The notes: a model not told the origin generated them from the letters alone. Positions 29,328 to 37,706 are shown, counted from the first letter of the stretch. The stretch is 64,000 nucleotides of DNA from CAZJHD01 sp964545855 (GCA_964545855.1 CAZJHD010000018.1:17484-81483); one strand, 5' to 3'. Numbers and translations: made by a program.

Positions 29328-30431
29328 TCAGCCCGCCTTCGCGCCGCCGCTCGGCTGCTGCTGGTCCCACCAGCTCTGCCATGCCTTCTGCTGGCGCTGG
29401 CGGTCCTCCTTCTTGCCGTCCGGATCGAACTTCAAGTTCGTGACGCGCGTGATCTTGCGCAGCTGGCTGTAGACCATCTCGCGCACGAAGCTCGTCTCGT
29501 CGGCGAGCGCATCGATCAGCGCGGGCACGGCCGACTTCGCGTCGAGATCGCCGAGCACCTCGGCGGCATGCAGCCGCACGAACTCGTCGACGTCCTTGAG
29601 CTTCGGGATGAGGTAAGGGACCACCTTGTCGTTCCCGCGACGACCGAGCTCGCTGACCGCGTCCCAGCGCTCCCCGGGGTCGTTCGAGTCGAGCCGCTTC
29701 ACGTGTTGCTGCAGCTCCGCCGGCAGCGGCGGAAGGCCGTCGCCATTCGCGGGCGCGCCCTCCGGAACGATCGGAGCCGGGCCAGGGGCCGGCCCCGCCG
29801 GCTGCCGCGTCTGCAGCTCGTTCAGGCGCATCTGGAAATCGGTCGCTCCGCGAAGCAGGCCCGCCTGCGTGTCGAGGGCGGCCGCGAGACCGATCTCGGT
29901 CTGGCGCACGCGATCCTTCAGCCTCTCGTTCTCCTCGACGTAGCCCTGCACCTTCTCGAAGCGCGCCTCCACGTCGGCTTGGTCGTTCGCGCGACGCGCC
30001 TCGAGGTCCTCGCGCGCCGTCCGCAGGGCGGCTTCCTGATCTCCGATGCGTGCCCGGAGAGCCGTGAGCTCGTCGGCCTGCTTCTGCAGGCGGTCCCCGA
30101 AGGTCCCGTCCTGATCGGTGGCCGACGTCCTCAGGGTCTCGATCTCGCCATGGAGCCCCTTCGCCCGGTGTTCGACGAGGGCCCAGAGACCCCCGCCGAC
30201 GGCTGCGACCGCCACGAGGAGCAGAAGGCTCGGCGCGCCTCCGATGGCCGATCCGGTGCGCAGGGGCGCCGCGGCCGCTCCCTTGCTCGCCGAGACGGCG
30301 ACGGCGTTGCAGCTCGCGCAGAGGAGCTTCCCCTTCACGGCCACGGCCTGCCCCTCGTCCAGGTCCTTGAGGGGGATGCTCTGATTGCAGATGTCGCAGA
30401 AGTAGATCTTCACGTTCGAGCTCGTGGTCAT
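29328..30431 (-). CDS. Zinc-ribbon, transmembrane, coiled-coil and HEAT-repeat protein
   Basis: The protein has 367 residues. The N-terminal zinc ribbon has two CxxC pairs (CDIC and CASC, residues about 12-37). A membrane helix follows (LLLLVAVAAVGGGLWALV, about 63-80), then a coiled coil of about 120 residues (ADELTALRARIGDQEAALR), a Pro-rich spacer, and C-terminal HEAT repeats (DAVSELGRRGNDKVVPYLI; AAEVLGDLDAKSAVPALID). The end reads W-Q-S-W-W, a tail also seen in the HEAT lipoprotein at 32498. No enzymatic motif. Probably a membrane scaffold with the zinc ribbon in the cytoplasm; function unknown. Confidence 0.72.
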   Translation of the reverse strand: MTTSSNVKIYFCDICNQSIPLKDLDEGQAVAVKGKLLCASCNAVAVSASKGAAAAPLRTGSAIGGAPSLLLLVAVAAVGGGLWALVEHRAKGLHGEIETLRTSATDQDGTFGDRLQKQADELTALRARIGDQEAALRTAREDLEARRANDQADVEARFEKVQGYVEENERLKDRVRQTEIGLAAALDTQAGLLRGATDFQMRLNELQTRQPAGPAPGPAPIVPEGAPANGDGLPPLPAELQQHVKRLDSNDPGERWDAVSELGRRGNDKVVPYLIPKLKDVDEFVRLHAAEVLGDLDAKSAVPALIDALADETSFVREMVYSQLRKITRVTNLKFDPDGKKEDRQRQQKAWQSWWDQQQPSGGAKAG

Positions 30432-30855
30432 GGCGCGAGTGTCGTTTTCCTCTACGGACGGGGGCGTCATTGGGTGGGTGACGCCGAACCGTCCGATGGA
30501 GGCGGAACCGAATCGAGATCCGAGACGAGAGACACGGTCGAGGGCCGAGCCCCGGAGGGCGAGAGCCGAAGGCCCCCGCGTCGGAAACGACTGCGCACTC
30601 CCGATTCGACCAGCCCGCGACCCGCGCACGGATGGAGCGCGCGTGGATGGAGGGGCGCGGACACGAGACGGAGAATCGATCCGGACGGGATGGTGCGTCG
30701 AAGCAGGCCGGGCCGTCAACGTTCCCGGCATTCGGCCCGCCCGACGCACCGCTCGACCTCGATCGGAATCCCACCCGCCGAGGGTGGAGACACCATCCAG
30801 GCAATGTCTTCCGTGTTGACAGGGACCTCGCGCGCGCGACGGTATAGGGCCCCCG
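30432..30855. other. 424-bp intergenic region between divergent genes
   Basis: No convincing gene, RNA or repeat was seen. The left end holds the upstream region of the HEAT gene, with a possible CGTAGAGG box at 30449-30456 on the minus strand. The right end holds the TPR promoter (TTGACA at 30816, TATAGG at 30843). The middle is GC-rich without strong structure. Confidence 0.6.
30843..30848 (+). promoter_or_regulatory. Putative -10 TATAGG of a leaderless transcript
   Basis: Context GGTATAGG, 7 nt before the ATG at 30856. A TTGACA at 30816-30821 is a perfect -35 by sequence, but the 21-nt spacer is longer than usual. Confidence 0.5.
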
Positions 30856-31245
30856 ATGAAACTCGACTCCGCGACCTCCCGCTCCCTCGACCGCCTCGGC
30901 AACGAGTTCCTCGTCGCCACCCTGCGGATCGAGGCCGACCGGAGGGACAACATCCCGGCTCTCTTCGAGCTGGGTGCCGTGCTGACGAAGCTGCGCCGCT
31001 ACGAGGAGGGCTTGGAGATCGACCAGCGCCTCGTCCTGCTGGAGCCGTCGGAGCCGATCCTCCGCTACAACCTCGCCTGCTCCCTGTCGCTCCTCGAACG
31101 CACGGAGGAAGCGCTCGACGAGCTGACGCGGGCGATCGAGCTCGGCTATCGCGACGTGAAGCACATGCTCCGCGATCGCGACCTGAAGCCGCTCCGCACG
31201 CACGCGCGCTTCGGCGCCCTCGTGAAGAAGCTCCAGGGCTCGTAG
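30856..31245 (+). CDS. Small TPR-repeat protein
   Basis: The protein has 129 residues, no signal peptide and no membrane helix. Two to three tetratricopeptide-like helix pairs are visible (PALFELGAVLTKLRRYEEGL; PILRYNLACSLSLLERTEEA; LDELTRAIELGYRDVKHM). The last repeat has the DRDLKPLRTHARFGAL ending often found in bacterial TPR proteins. It probably mediates protein contacts in the cytoplasm. The ATG lies 7 nt after a -10 box with no Shine-Dalgarno sequence. A 13-bp tandem repeat array starts directly at the stop codon. Confidence 0.75.
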   Translation: MKLDSATSRSLDRLGNEFLVATLRIEADRRDNIPALFELGAVLTKLRRYEEGLEIDQRLVLLEPSEPILRYNLACSLSLLERTEEALDELTRAIELGYRDVKHMLRDRDLKPLRTHARFGALVKKLQGS

Positions 31246-31346
31246 CTCTGGCGAGAGGCTCTGGCGAGAGGCTCTGGCGAGAGGCTCTGGCGAGAGGCCC
31301 TGGCGAGAGGCCCTGGCGAGAGGCCCTGGCGAGAGGTTCTGGCGAG
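31246..31346. repeat. 13-bp tandem repeat array, eight copies
   Basis: Units start at 31246 and recur every 13 bp. Copies 1-4 are CTCTGGCGAGAGG, copies 5-7 are CCCTGGCGAGAGG, and copy 8 begins TTCTGGCGAG and then degenerates. The first base follows the TAG stop of the TPR gene. CTCT and AGAG within a unit can pair as a 4-bp stem. The grouping of variants indicates expansion by slippage. Confidence 0.95.
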
Positions 31347-31432
31347 CAGTGCCGTCGCGGAAGAGCGCGCTCGCGGAGGTCCGCCGTGGAAGCAAGCCCG
31401 CGACGCGCCCCCCATCCCCGGCACGCGCACCC

Positions 31433-32179
31433 TCAGCGATCCGCGTCCATGCCGAGCGGGACGAAACCCTCGGGCACCGGCGGCGGCGCGAGGATCGCGA
31501 GCTCCAGCCCGAGTTCGTTCTCGACGACGAGGCCCCGATCCCCCACCACGGAGCGCGGGATCCGATACGCCTGGGCCGGCCGCGTCGGCACCTCCGTCAC
31601 GAAGCCCGGGGGCGTCTCCACGCGCAGACGGTAGCGCGCCTCCGGCGCCCGCGGCGCCACGGGCTCCAGGTGGATCGAGTAGTCGATGCGCGGGCGCAGC
31701 CCGAGCCCGACCACGAGGATCAGCTCGTGCTCCGGATCGAATCCGGGAGCCGGAGTCGGGCCCTCGAGGGGATCGACCCACCGCGCTTCGGCCTCGTGCA
31801 TCGACCGGAAGAGCTGCTCCCACTCGACCGGATCGGCGAGGAGCGCGAACCAGAGCCCGTCGCCGCGCGACGCGGGCGCCGTGCGCGTGAGGTCGATCCA
31901 GCGGAGCGGCGGCGCGCCGGGCCTGTGCGCCGCGATACGGGCTTCGCGTTCCGCGTCCGCCGGTGCGCCCACTTCGGGAGCGACGGCGATGGCGGGCGCC
32001 GTATCCACGGTGGCCACACCCTTGGGGAGCGGCTCGCCCAGGCCGGCACCCGACCCGGAGGATGGCGCCGGCGCGCCACGCACGTCGCCTCCCCGGTCTC
32101 CCCCGAGGATGGCCGCCGTGAGCGCGACGGCGGCCGCCAGGAGCGCGGCCGCGACGAGGACCCGAGCGCCATTCCCCAT
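31433..32179 (-). CDS. Hypothetical signal-anchored protein, possibly PrcB-like
   Basis: The protein has 248 residues. An N-terminal hydrophobic helix (VLVAAALLAAAVALTAAIL) is followed by a disordered Pro/Ala/Gly region to about residue 90, then a compact domain of about 150 residues. That domain holds LWFALLADPVEWEQLF, ELILVVGLGLRPRIDYSI and VTEVPTRPAQAYRIPRS. The pattern of a WxxL-type helix, a conserved strand and a closing T-x-P-x-Q-A-Y segment recalls the PrcB C-terminal domain, but I cannot confirm it. Periplasmic location is likely. It lies 20 bp after the small zinc-ribbon gene and may be in its operon. Confidence 0.45.
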   Translation of the reverse strand: MGNGARVLVAAALLAAAVALTAAILGGDRGGDVRGAPAPSSGSGAGLGEPLPKGVATVDTAPAIAVAPEVGAPADAEREARIAAHRPGAPPLRWIDLTRTAPASRGDGLWFALLADPVEWEQLFRSMHEAEARWVDPLEGPTPAPGFDPEHELILVVGLGLRPRIDYSIHLEPVAPRAPEARYRLRVETPPGFVTEVPTRPAQAYRIPRSVVGDRGLVVENELGLELAILAPPPVPEGFVPLGMDADR

Positions 32180-32199
32180 CGGCGTCGCGGCGCGCGCGC

Positions 32200-32436
32200 T
32201 CAGAGGCTCGCGTAGGCCGCCAGCGCCAGGGCGGTCACGGCGAGCGCGGCGCAGACGAGGAGGACGTGTCCGAACCAGCGCGTCGGACCTGCCAGCTCGT
32301 GGATCTGACTCAGCGCGGCCGGCCGGGGCAGCACGAGCTTCAGGCGGGAGAGCGGGCTCCCACAGGCGGGGCAGTAGGCGCGCGACTCCTCGACGAGCGT
32401 GTCGCAGCGCAGGCAGGGTCGGACGGCTTCATCCAC
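32200..32436 (-). CDS. Small zinc-ribbon membrane protein
   Basis: The protein has 78 residues. Two CxxC pairs 11 residues apart (CLRC near residue 8, CPAC near 22, within an AYCPACGSPL knuckle) form a zinc ribbon. A C-terminal membrane helix follows (HVLLVCAALAVTALALAAY). The ribbon should face the cytoplasm. It lies between the HEAT lipoprotein gene (61 bp upstream) and the PrcB-like gene (20 bp downstream) on the same strand. The same combination of zinc ribbon and membrane helix opens the HEAT protein at 29328-30431. Function unknown. Confidence 0.65.
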   Translation of the reverse strand: MDEAVRPCLRCDTLVEESRAYCPACGSPLSRLKLVLPRPAALSQIHELAGPTRWFGHVLLVCAALAVTALALAAYASL

Positions 32437-32497
32437 GGTCGAATGCGGACGCCGACCGCGACCCGTGGTTCCCGCGCGGCGCGGGACGGTCGCGAAG

Positions 32498-33121
32498 TCA
32501 GCGCTGGAGCGCCACCGTAGCCGTCTCGTGCCGCTGCCACCAGTCGCGCCACCGCGTCACCGACACCGCCCGCTCTTCCTCCGCGCCGAGCGCGCGGAAG
32601 CCGAAGTCGAGGTTGGTCTCCCGCTGCAGGGCGTCGAAGCAGAGGCCGCGATAGAAGGCCGAGTCGTCGGCGAGGCCCTCGACGAGGACCGGCATGCCCG
32701 TCCAGTCGCCGAGGCGCACGCACGACCGCGCCGCTTCGTAGCGCACGGCGCGGTCGGCGTCCGTGAGCCCGGTGCGGATCTGCTCCAGCGCGCGCCGGTC
32801 GCCGATGGCGCCGAGCGCGTTCAAGGCGAAGGAGCGCCGCGCCGGCTCGGGGTCGCTCAGCGCCTGCGCGAGCTGGGGGATCGCCGCGGGCCCGATGCGC
32901 GCGAGGAACGCGCAGGCGTCGATCACCGCGCGGCCCTGCAGGTAGGGCACGTCGTGGATCGTCCTCTCGATCTGGACGCGCGTGAAGGCGCTCGCGCTCG
33001 GGTAGACGCTCTCCTCCTTGTCCTCCACGCTGCGGCCGTCGATCGTCGTCTGGCAGCCGGCGATCGGGAGAGCGAGGAGGGCGGCGAGCTGCAACGCGCG
33101 GAGCATCCGGGGAGGAAGCAT
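32498..33121 (-). CDS. HEAT-repeat lipoprotein with W-x-x-W-W tail
   Basis: The protein has 207 residues. A signal peptide ends in the lipobox L-P-I-A-G-C near residue 23. Three to four HEAT-like helix pairs follow (ACAFLARIGPAAIPQLAQAL; FALNALGAIGDRRALEQI; AARSCVRLGDWTGMPVLVEG). The C-terminus has the block LQRETNLDFGFR, then RWRDWWQRH, matching in layout the end of the larger HEAT protein at 29328. It is expected on a membrane facing the periplasm. An internal Met five residues in (33106) is an equally possible start. Function unknown. Confidence 0.68.
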   Translation of the reverse strand: MLPPRMLRALQLAALLALPIAGCQTTIDGRSVEDKEESVYPSASAFTRVQIERTIHDVPYLQGRAVIDACAFLARIGPAAIPQLAQALSDPEPARRSFALNALGAIGDRRALEQIRTGLTDADRAVRYEAARSCVRLGDWTGMPVLVEGLADDSAFYRGLCFDALQRETNLDFGFRALGAEEERAVSVTRWRDWWQRHETATVALQR

Positions 33122-33247
33122 GGGCTTTCGGCGCCGGGGGAGGCGCGAGGAGGGGACCTCCCTGCATCGGCTCGGCGGCTCCGATCCCTGAAGCGGGCGC
33201 GCCGGCGCGGGCCCGCGCGCAGCTCGGATGAGTTCCGCTGCGGGCTG

Positions 33248-35545
33248 TCACGCCCTCCGGGGCTCCGGGCGGAGCGCCCAGGCCGCGAGGAGCAGCGCCG
33301 CGCCGAGCACGCCGAGCACCCACCGGATCGACGTCTCGCCGCGGGGCGGCGGAAGGTCCGAGAGGGATCGTGCCTCCCCCGCCGGCAGCGCCGGAGACGC
33401 CTCCGAAGGCGCGGCGCGCGCGAGGAAGATCGTCGAGGGCGCGCCCGGCCCCGCCGGCTGCACGTCCGCCCAGCCCGCGGCGGCGCCTGGAGCCGCGCCG
33501 CGGAAGCGGTGGGGCGCCTCGCGCCAGAGCCATGCCACGGAGCCGGGCAGGAGGAGCCGCAGCGCGCCGACGTCTCCCGCTCGTTCGTCCTCGACGAGGA
33601 CGTCGCCGCCCTCGATCCATCCACGCCGCGACGGCTCCGCGCGCGCGAGCAGCGAGAGCAGCGGGCCGAAGACTCCCGGCAAGTCGGCCCAAGCCGGCGC
33701 CTCCTCCGCTCCCGGCGCGACGGCGAGAGCGGCCACGCGCCGCGACGCGTCGAGCGCGAGCAGCGGTGGCCCTCCCTCGACCCGCGCGAGGACGCGAGCG
33801 CCGTCCCGCGCCCGCGTCCGCGCCAGCGCCACGACGGGCGGCGCCTCGGGGAGGACGAGCGGCGCGTCGGGCTCCGCGGAGCCGGCGACGGGCCCGCCCG
33901 GCACGAGCCCGTCGCGCGCCGCCACCGACGACACCGCCTCCGGTAGGTGCTCCGGATCGTCGACGCGCGAGAGGGTGCCGTTGCGGCCGTCGAGCGTGAG
34001 CGCCGCGAGGAACGCGACATCGGCGTCGGCGCCCACGGCGAAGGCGTGGCACGCGACGCCCGCGCGCGCGAGGTCCTCGCCGCAGGCGCGGGCCTCCTCG
34101 AGGGGCGCTCGCCCACCGCCGTGGAGACCGTCGCTCACGAGGAAGAGACGCCGTCGCGCCTCCGCTCGGTCGAAATGCGCGAAAGCCGCCCGCAGTGCCG
34201 CGGTCTCGTCCGTGTCGCCCCGCGCGGTCGCGCTGGCGAAGCGCGCCGCCGCGTCGTCGCCGCGCACGTCGAAGGGAGCGCCGAGCGTCGCCGCGAAGAA
34301 GGCCGCGCGGACGCGCGTCGACGCGGGCTCGCGCTCCGCCAGCGCGCGCGCCGCGGCCGTCGCGGCGCGGAGCTTCGCGCCGGCCATGGAGCCCGACGTG
34401 TCCACGAGGAGGAGGAGATCGACGGGTGGCTCTCCTTCCCGGTCCTCGCGCAGGGGGAGCCGGTCCTCGAGGACCGTGCCCTCGAGTCCGCCGCGCCCGA
34501 AGGCGCGCGACGCGCCCGCGTAGAGGAGACCCGTGCCCGCGCGGAGCGCACCCTCGACGGCGGCGAGACCCGCTCCGAGCGCACGCCGGTCGACGTCGAC
34601 GAGGACGATCAGGTCGAGGTCGTCGCGGAGCCCCGCGAGCTGGCCGGGCTCGAGCCGCTCGAGCACGACGCCGGCGAGGCCTCGCAGACCGCGCGCGAAT
34701 GCGTCGCCGCCTCCCACGAGCCCCACCCTCCGCTCGCCAGCGGTCGCGACGACGAGCGTCGCCTCGTCGTCCTCGGGGAACGCGTCCGGCGGATCGAGCC
34801 CGAGACGAAGGGCACCCGCTCCGGAGGCTGGCTGCGTCGTGTCGAGGAACGCCTCCGAACGATCCGGCGCCGTCTCCCTCAGTGGCGTGCGCGCGACCTC
34901 GCGGCCATCGCGCACGAGGACGAGCGAGCGTCCCCGCGCGCCGCCCCCGGCCGACGCCACGGCGGCATGGACGCGGACGGTCGCGCCCGCCGGCGCCCGG
35001 CGCGGCGCCGACAGGCGGAGGAGCGCGGCGTTCGGCGCCGGCTCACCGGGGGGATCGACGGCCGCCACGGGAACGCCCTCGAAGAGCGACGGCAGCGCGC
35101 CGCCGCGCGTCGCGCGACGGTCGGTCACGAGCACGATCTCCGCGCCCGCCGGCGCCGGCGCGCCGAGGGCGTCGGCGGCGGCGCGCAGAGCCACCGCGAG
35201 ATCGGTCTCCATCGGTTCGAGCGATGCGTCGCTCTCCGGCGGCAGAGCCGGCGAGGCGCCGTGCGCCGCGAGCGGAAGGACGAGTCGCGCGCGGCCGGCG
35301 GCCTCGACGACGGCGAAGCGATCGCTCGGACGCAGGCCCTCCTGTCCCGCCCGCAGCGCCGCCTCCCGCGACGCTCCGAGACGCCGCGCGCAGGAAGCCG
35401 AGCGGTCGATCACGATCGCGCGCGCACGTCCCGCGGCGGAGATCCGCAGAGGATCGAGGGCGCCGGCGAGGAGGAGCAGCGCCGCCGCGAGGTGCAGGGC
35501 GGCACGCCGACGCCTCCCGTCGAAGAGCGCGCGGAGGGATCCCAA
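33248..35545 (-). CDS. BatA-style vWA membrane protein
   Basis: The protein has 765 residues from a TTG at 35545, preceded by GGAGG at 13 nt; the frame stays open upstream into mnmA. A membrane helix near residue 20 (ALHLAAALLLLAGAL) leads into a first vWA-like region (AIVIDRSAS, IVLVTDRRAT) with a degenerate metal site. A beta-sandwich segment and a GATase-like module follow (RRVGLVGGGDAFARGL, LDLIVLVDVD). A second vWA domain keeps a full metal site (LLLLVDTSGSMAG; RRLFLVSDGLHGGG). A closing membrane helix (WVLGVLGAALLLAAWAL) ends it. It resembles Bat-like proteins of bacterial MoxR/vWA systems, though no MoxR gene is adjacent. It follows mnmA by 23 bp. Confidence 0.72.
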   Translation of the reverse strand: MGSLRALFDGRRRRAALHLAAALLLLAGALDPLRISAAGRARAIVIDRSASCARRLGASREAALRAGQEGLRPSDRFAVVEAAGRARLVLPLAAHGASPALPPESDASLEPMETDLAVALRAAADALGAPAPAGAEIVLVTDRRATRGGALPSLFEGVPVAAVDPPGEPAPNAALLRLSAPRRAPAGATVRVHAAVASAGGGARGRSLVLVRDGREVARTPLRETAPDRSEAFLDTTQPASGAGALRLGLDPPDAFPEDDEATLVVATAGERRVGLVGGGDAFARGLRGLAGVVLERLEPGQLAGLRDDLDLIVLVDVDRRALGAGLAAVEGALRAGTGLLYAGASRAFGRGGLEGTVLEDRLPLREDREGEPPVDLLLLVDTSGSMAGAKLRAATAAARALAEREPASTRVRAAFFAATLGAPFDVRGDDAAARFASATARGDTDETAALRAAFAHFDRAEARRRLFLVSDGLHGGGRAPLEEARACGEDLARAGVACHAFAVGADADVAFLAALTLDGRNGTLSRVDDPEHLPEAVSSVAARDGLVPGGPVAGSAEPDAPLVLPEAPPVVALARTRARDGARVLARVEGGPPLLALDASRRVAALAVAPGAEEAPAWADLPGVFGPLLSLLARAEPSRRGWIEGGDVLVEDERAGDVGALRLLLPGSVAWLWREAPHRFRGAAPGAAAGWADVQPAGPGAPSTIFLARAAPSEASPALPAGEARSLSDLPPPRGETSIRWVLGVLGAALLLAAWALRPEPRRA

Positions 35546-35568
35546 CGCGCCTGTCGCCTCCGTCGGCC

Positions 35569-36675
35569 TCAGAGCGTGGAGTCGATCCAGGCGGAGCCCG
35601 CGACGAGGTCGCCCTCGTAGAGCACGGCGAGCTGCCCCGGCGCGACGGCCGGCTGCGGCGTCGCGAAGGTGACGCGGATCGTCGTGCCTTCGACGCAGAC
35701 GCCGCACGCGGCCGGCGTCTGGTGCGCCCGGAGCTGCACCCGATACTCGCGAGCGATCGGGCCGATCGGCTCCGCGCCCTTCCGCGCCTCATGCCCCGAC
35801 GCCGAGAACCAACGAACGCCGCTCGCCACGAACCCCTCGCAGGCGAGCGCGGTGCGCGGGCCGACGGTGATCGTCGCCGTCGCGGGATCGATGTCCGTCA
35901 CGAAGAGCGGCTCCGCCGCCGGGATCCCGAGGCCGCGCCGCTGTCCGACGGTGAATCCCTCGAACCCTCCGTGGCGGCCGATCTCGCGGCCCGCACCGTC
36001 GCGGATCGGTCCGGGCGTCCCGTGGACCCCGCGCGCGCGCAGGAGGTCGCGGTAGTCGTTCGTCGGAACGAAGCAGATCTCCTGGCTCTCGCGCTTCTCG
36101 GAGACCGGGAGGCCCGCCTCCCGCGCGAGAGCGCGCACCTCGGACTTGGTGAGATCGCCGAGGGGGAAGCGCGCGGCGCGGAGCGACTCCGGCGCGAGAG
36201 CCGCCAGAACGTAGGACTGGTCCTTCGCGGCGTCGGCGGCGCGGCGCAGACGCGGTTCTGCGCGCGACGCGTCGATGCGCGCGTAGTGGCCCGTGGCCAC
36301 GGTGTCCGCGCCGAGTCCGCGCGCGAACTCGAGGAGCGAGCCGAACTTCAAGTCGCGGTTGCAGAGGACGCACGGATTGGGCGTGCGGCCGCTGCGGTAG
36401 GCCGCGACGAAGTCGTCGATCACCGCACCGAACTCGGAGGCGTGGTCGAGCACGTAGAACGGGATGCCGAGGACGTGCGCCACGGCGGCCGCATCGCGGG
36501 AGTCCTCGATCGAGCAGCACCCCTGCCGGTTCGAGGGTGCGGCGCCGGCCGGCCGGGAGACCCCGTTGCGCAGGAAGAGGCCCACCACGTCGTGCCCCTC
36601 CCGCTGCAACAGCAGCGCGGCGACCGACGAATCGACGCCTCCCGACATCGCGACCACCACTCGGGAACGAACCAC
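35569..36675 (-). CDS. mnmA: tRNA-specific 2-thiouridylase MnmA
   Basis: The protein has 368 residues, normal for MnmA. The start chosen is the GTG at 36675, just before the PP-loop VVVAMSGGVDSSVAAL. Catalytic cysteines appear in TPNPCVLCNRDLKF and SQEICFVPTNDY; the intervening GHYARID and KDQSYVLAAL blocks are typical. The family's FTVGQRRGLGIP and the C-terminal beta barrel (VTFATPQPAVAPGQLAVLYEGD) are complete. It adds sulfur to U34 of tRNAs for Lys, Glu and Gln using ATP. A TATAGT box ends 6 nt before the GTG, so the mRNA is probably leaderless. Confidence 0.94.
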   Translation of the reverse strand: MVRSRVVVAMSGGVDSSVAALLLQREGHDVVGLFLRNGVSRPAGAAPSNRQGCCSIEDSRDAAAVAHVLGIPFYVLDHASEFGAVIDDFVAAYRSGRTPNPCVLCNRDLKFGSLLEFARGLGADTVATGHYARIDASRAEPRLRRAADAAKDQSYVLAALAPESLRAARFPLGDLTKSEVRALAREAGLPVSEKRESQEICFVPTNDYRDLLRARGVHGTPGPIRDGAGREIGRHGGFEGFTVGQRRGLGIPAAEPLFVTDIDPATATITVGPRTALACEGFVASGVRWFSASGHEARKGAEPIGPIAREYRVQLRAHQTPAACGVCVEGTTIRVTFATPQPAVAPGQLAVLYEGDLVAGSAWIDSTL

Positions 36676-36681
36676 GGGCCG

Positions 36682-36687
36682 ACTATA
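36682..36687 (-). promoter_or_regulatory. mnmA -10 TATAGT, leaderless arrangement
   Basis: Minus-strand TATAGT lies 6 nt before the GTG start codon, in context AGTATAGTCG. No Shine-Dalgarno sequence can fit between. Confidence 0.6.
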
Positions 36688-36883
36688 CTTTCCGCCCCCG
36701 CCGCCCCGCAGGGTCCCCTCGAAGGCGGCCGGCGGCGCACCCGTCCCAGCGCCCGCGGAGCGGGCGGGACACGACGAAGAGGGCGACCTGCATCCGACGA
36801 ATCCCCATGTCCCGACCCGTGACGCATCCCGCCTCCGATCCCGCTCCCGCATTCCTCGCCTTCCTCCAGAACCAGGAGGCCCC

Positions 36884-36891
36884 GGAGGTGA
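36884..36891 (+). promoter_or_regulatory. Strong Shine-Dalgarno sequence deciding the yajC start
   Basis: GGAGGTGA, complementary to the 16S rRNA 3' end over eight bases, lies 8 nt before the ATG at 36900. It favours this start over the in-frame ATG at 36807. Confidence 0.75.
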
Positions 36892-36899
36892 CGCGCTCC

Positions 36900-37283
36900 A
36901 TGTCCGAGGCGACGGGCGGCGCGCCCGCGACCGAGCAGGGCGCCATCGGAGCCACGCCTCCGGCGGAACCGGCGCGGACCCCGGACGGGAGCTTCGTGCA
37001 GTTCCTCTGGCCCATCGCCCTCATGTTCGGCCTGATGTGGCTCTTGGTGCTCCGCCCCGAGCGCAAGAAGCGCAAGGAGCTCGACCGCCTGCGCAGCGAG
37101 CTCAAGAAGGGCGACCGAGTCCTCATGGCGGCGGGCATGCTCGGCAACGTCGTCGCCCTGTCGGACGACTTCGTGACGGTGGAGATCGCGGACCGCGTCC
37201 GCGTCCAGTTCCAGAAGGCCGCCGTCGCGCAGGTGCTCGAGTCGAAGGGCCGCGAGAAGGCCGAGACGGCGGCGGCGAAGTAG
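36900..37283 (+). CDS. yajC: Preprotein translocase subunit YajC
   Basis: The protein has 127 residues. A Pro/Ala-rich N-terminus precedes a single membrane helix (FLWPIALMFGLMWLLVL) and the hallmark R-P-E-R-K-K-R-K-E segment. The small YajC domain follows (LKKGDRVLMAAGMLGNVVAL; FVTVEIADRVRVQFQKAAVA). It is the accessory subunit of the SecDF-YajC complex that supports Sec-dependent export. secD and secF, its usual neighbours, are not downstream; yraN follows 33 bp later. A perfect Shine-Dalgarno sequence fixes the start. Confidence 0.9.
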   Translation: MSEATGGAPATEQGAIGATPPAEPARTPDGSFVQFLWPIALMFGLMWLLVLRPERKKRKELDRLRSELKKGDRVLMAAGMLGNVVALSDDFVTVEIADRVRVQFQKAAVAQVLESKGREKAETAAAK

Positions 37284-37316
37284 GAGCGCCTGGAATCCCC
37301 GGAGCGCTCCCCGGCC

Positions 37317-37706
37317 ATGCGCCTCCCCGAGCCTCCGCGCTCCGCCGTCACCGGCGCCGCCGGCGAAGCGGCAGCGGCGCGGGAGCTCGCGCGGCGCGGA
37401 GGCCGCGTCCTCGCGCGCAACTACCGCACGCGCTCCGGGGAGATCGACCTCGTGGCGCGATTCGGGCGCGAGCTCGCCGCCGTCGAGGTGAAGACGCGGC
37501 GCGCGCCCGCCGCCGGCCGCGAGGCGCCACGCCCCGCGGACCGCATCGACGGCCGCCGTCTCGCGCGGCTCGAACGCGCCCTCGGCGACTTCGCGGCGGC
37601 CCACGGCCTCGCCGACGCACCGCGGCGCATCGACGTGGTGGAGGTGCTCCTCGATGCCTCCGGGGCGGTCGCCGGGCTGCGCCACCTGGAGGACGTGACG
37701 CGATGA
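37317..37706 (+). CDS. YraN/UPF0102 family endonuclease-like protein
   Basis: The protein has 129 residues. The family pattern is clear: G-x-x-G-E-x-x-A-A-x-x-L near the N-terminus (GAAGEAAAARELARRGGRVL), then NYRTRSGEIDLVAR, VEVKTRR and a closing RIDVVEVLL. The E-I-D-L...V-E-V-K arrangement is the PD-(D/E)xK-like active site common to this family, found in nearly all bacteria next to housekeeping genes. Its biological role remains unsettled, though a link to DNA processing is usually proposed. Confidence 0.88.
   Translation: MRLPEPPRSAVTGAAGEAAAARELARRGGRVLARNYRTRSGEIDLVARFGRELAAVEVKTRRAPAAGREAPRPADRIDGRRLARLERALGDFAAAHGLADAPRRIDVVEVLLDASGAVAGLRHLEDVTR

Noticed and set aside
30432..30855. 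Small protein frames or an RNA gene in the 424-bp gap
   Set aside because: Frames there have Arg-rich shadow composition without ribosome binding sites, and no tRNA-like cloverleaf or known riboswitch core was found.
31246..31346. CRISPR array
   Set aside because: The 13-bp repeats are contiguous with no spacers, and no cas genes are present.
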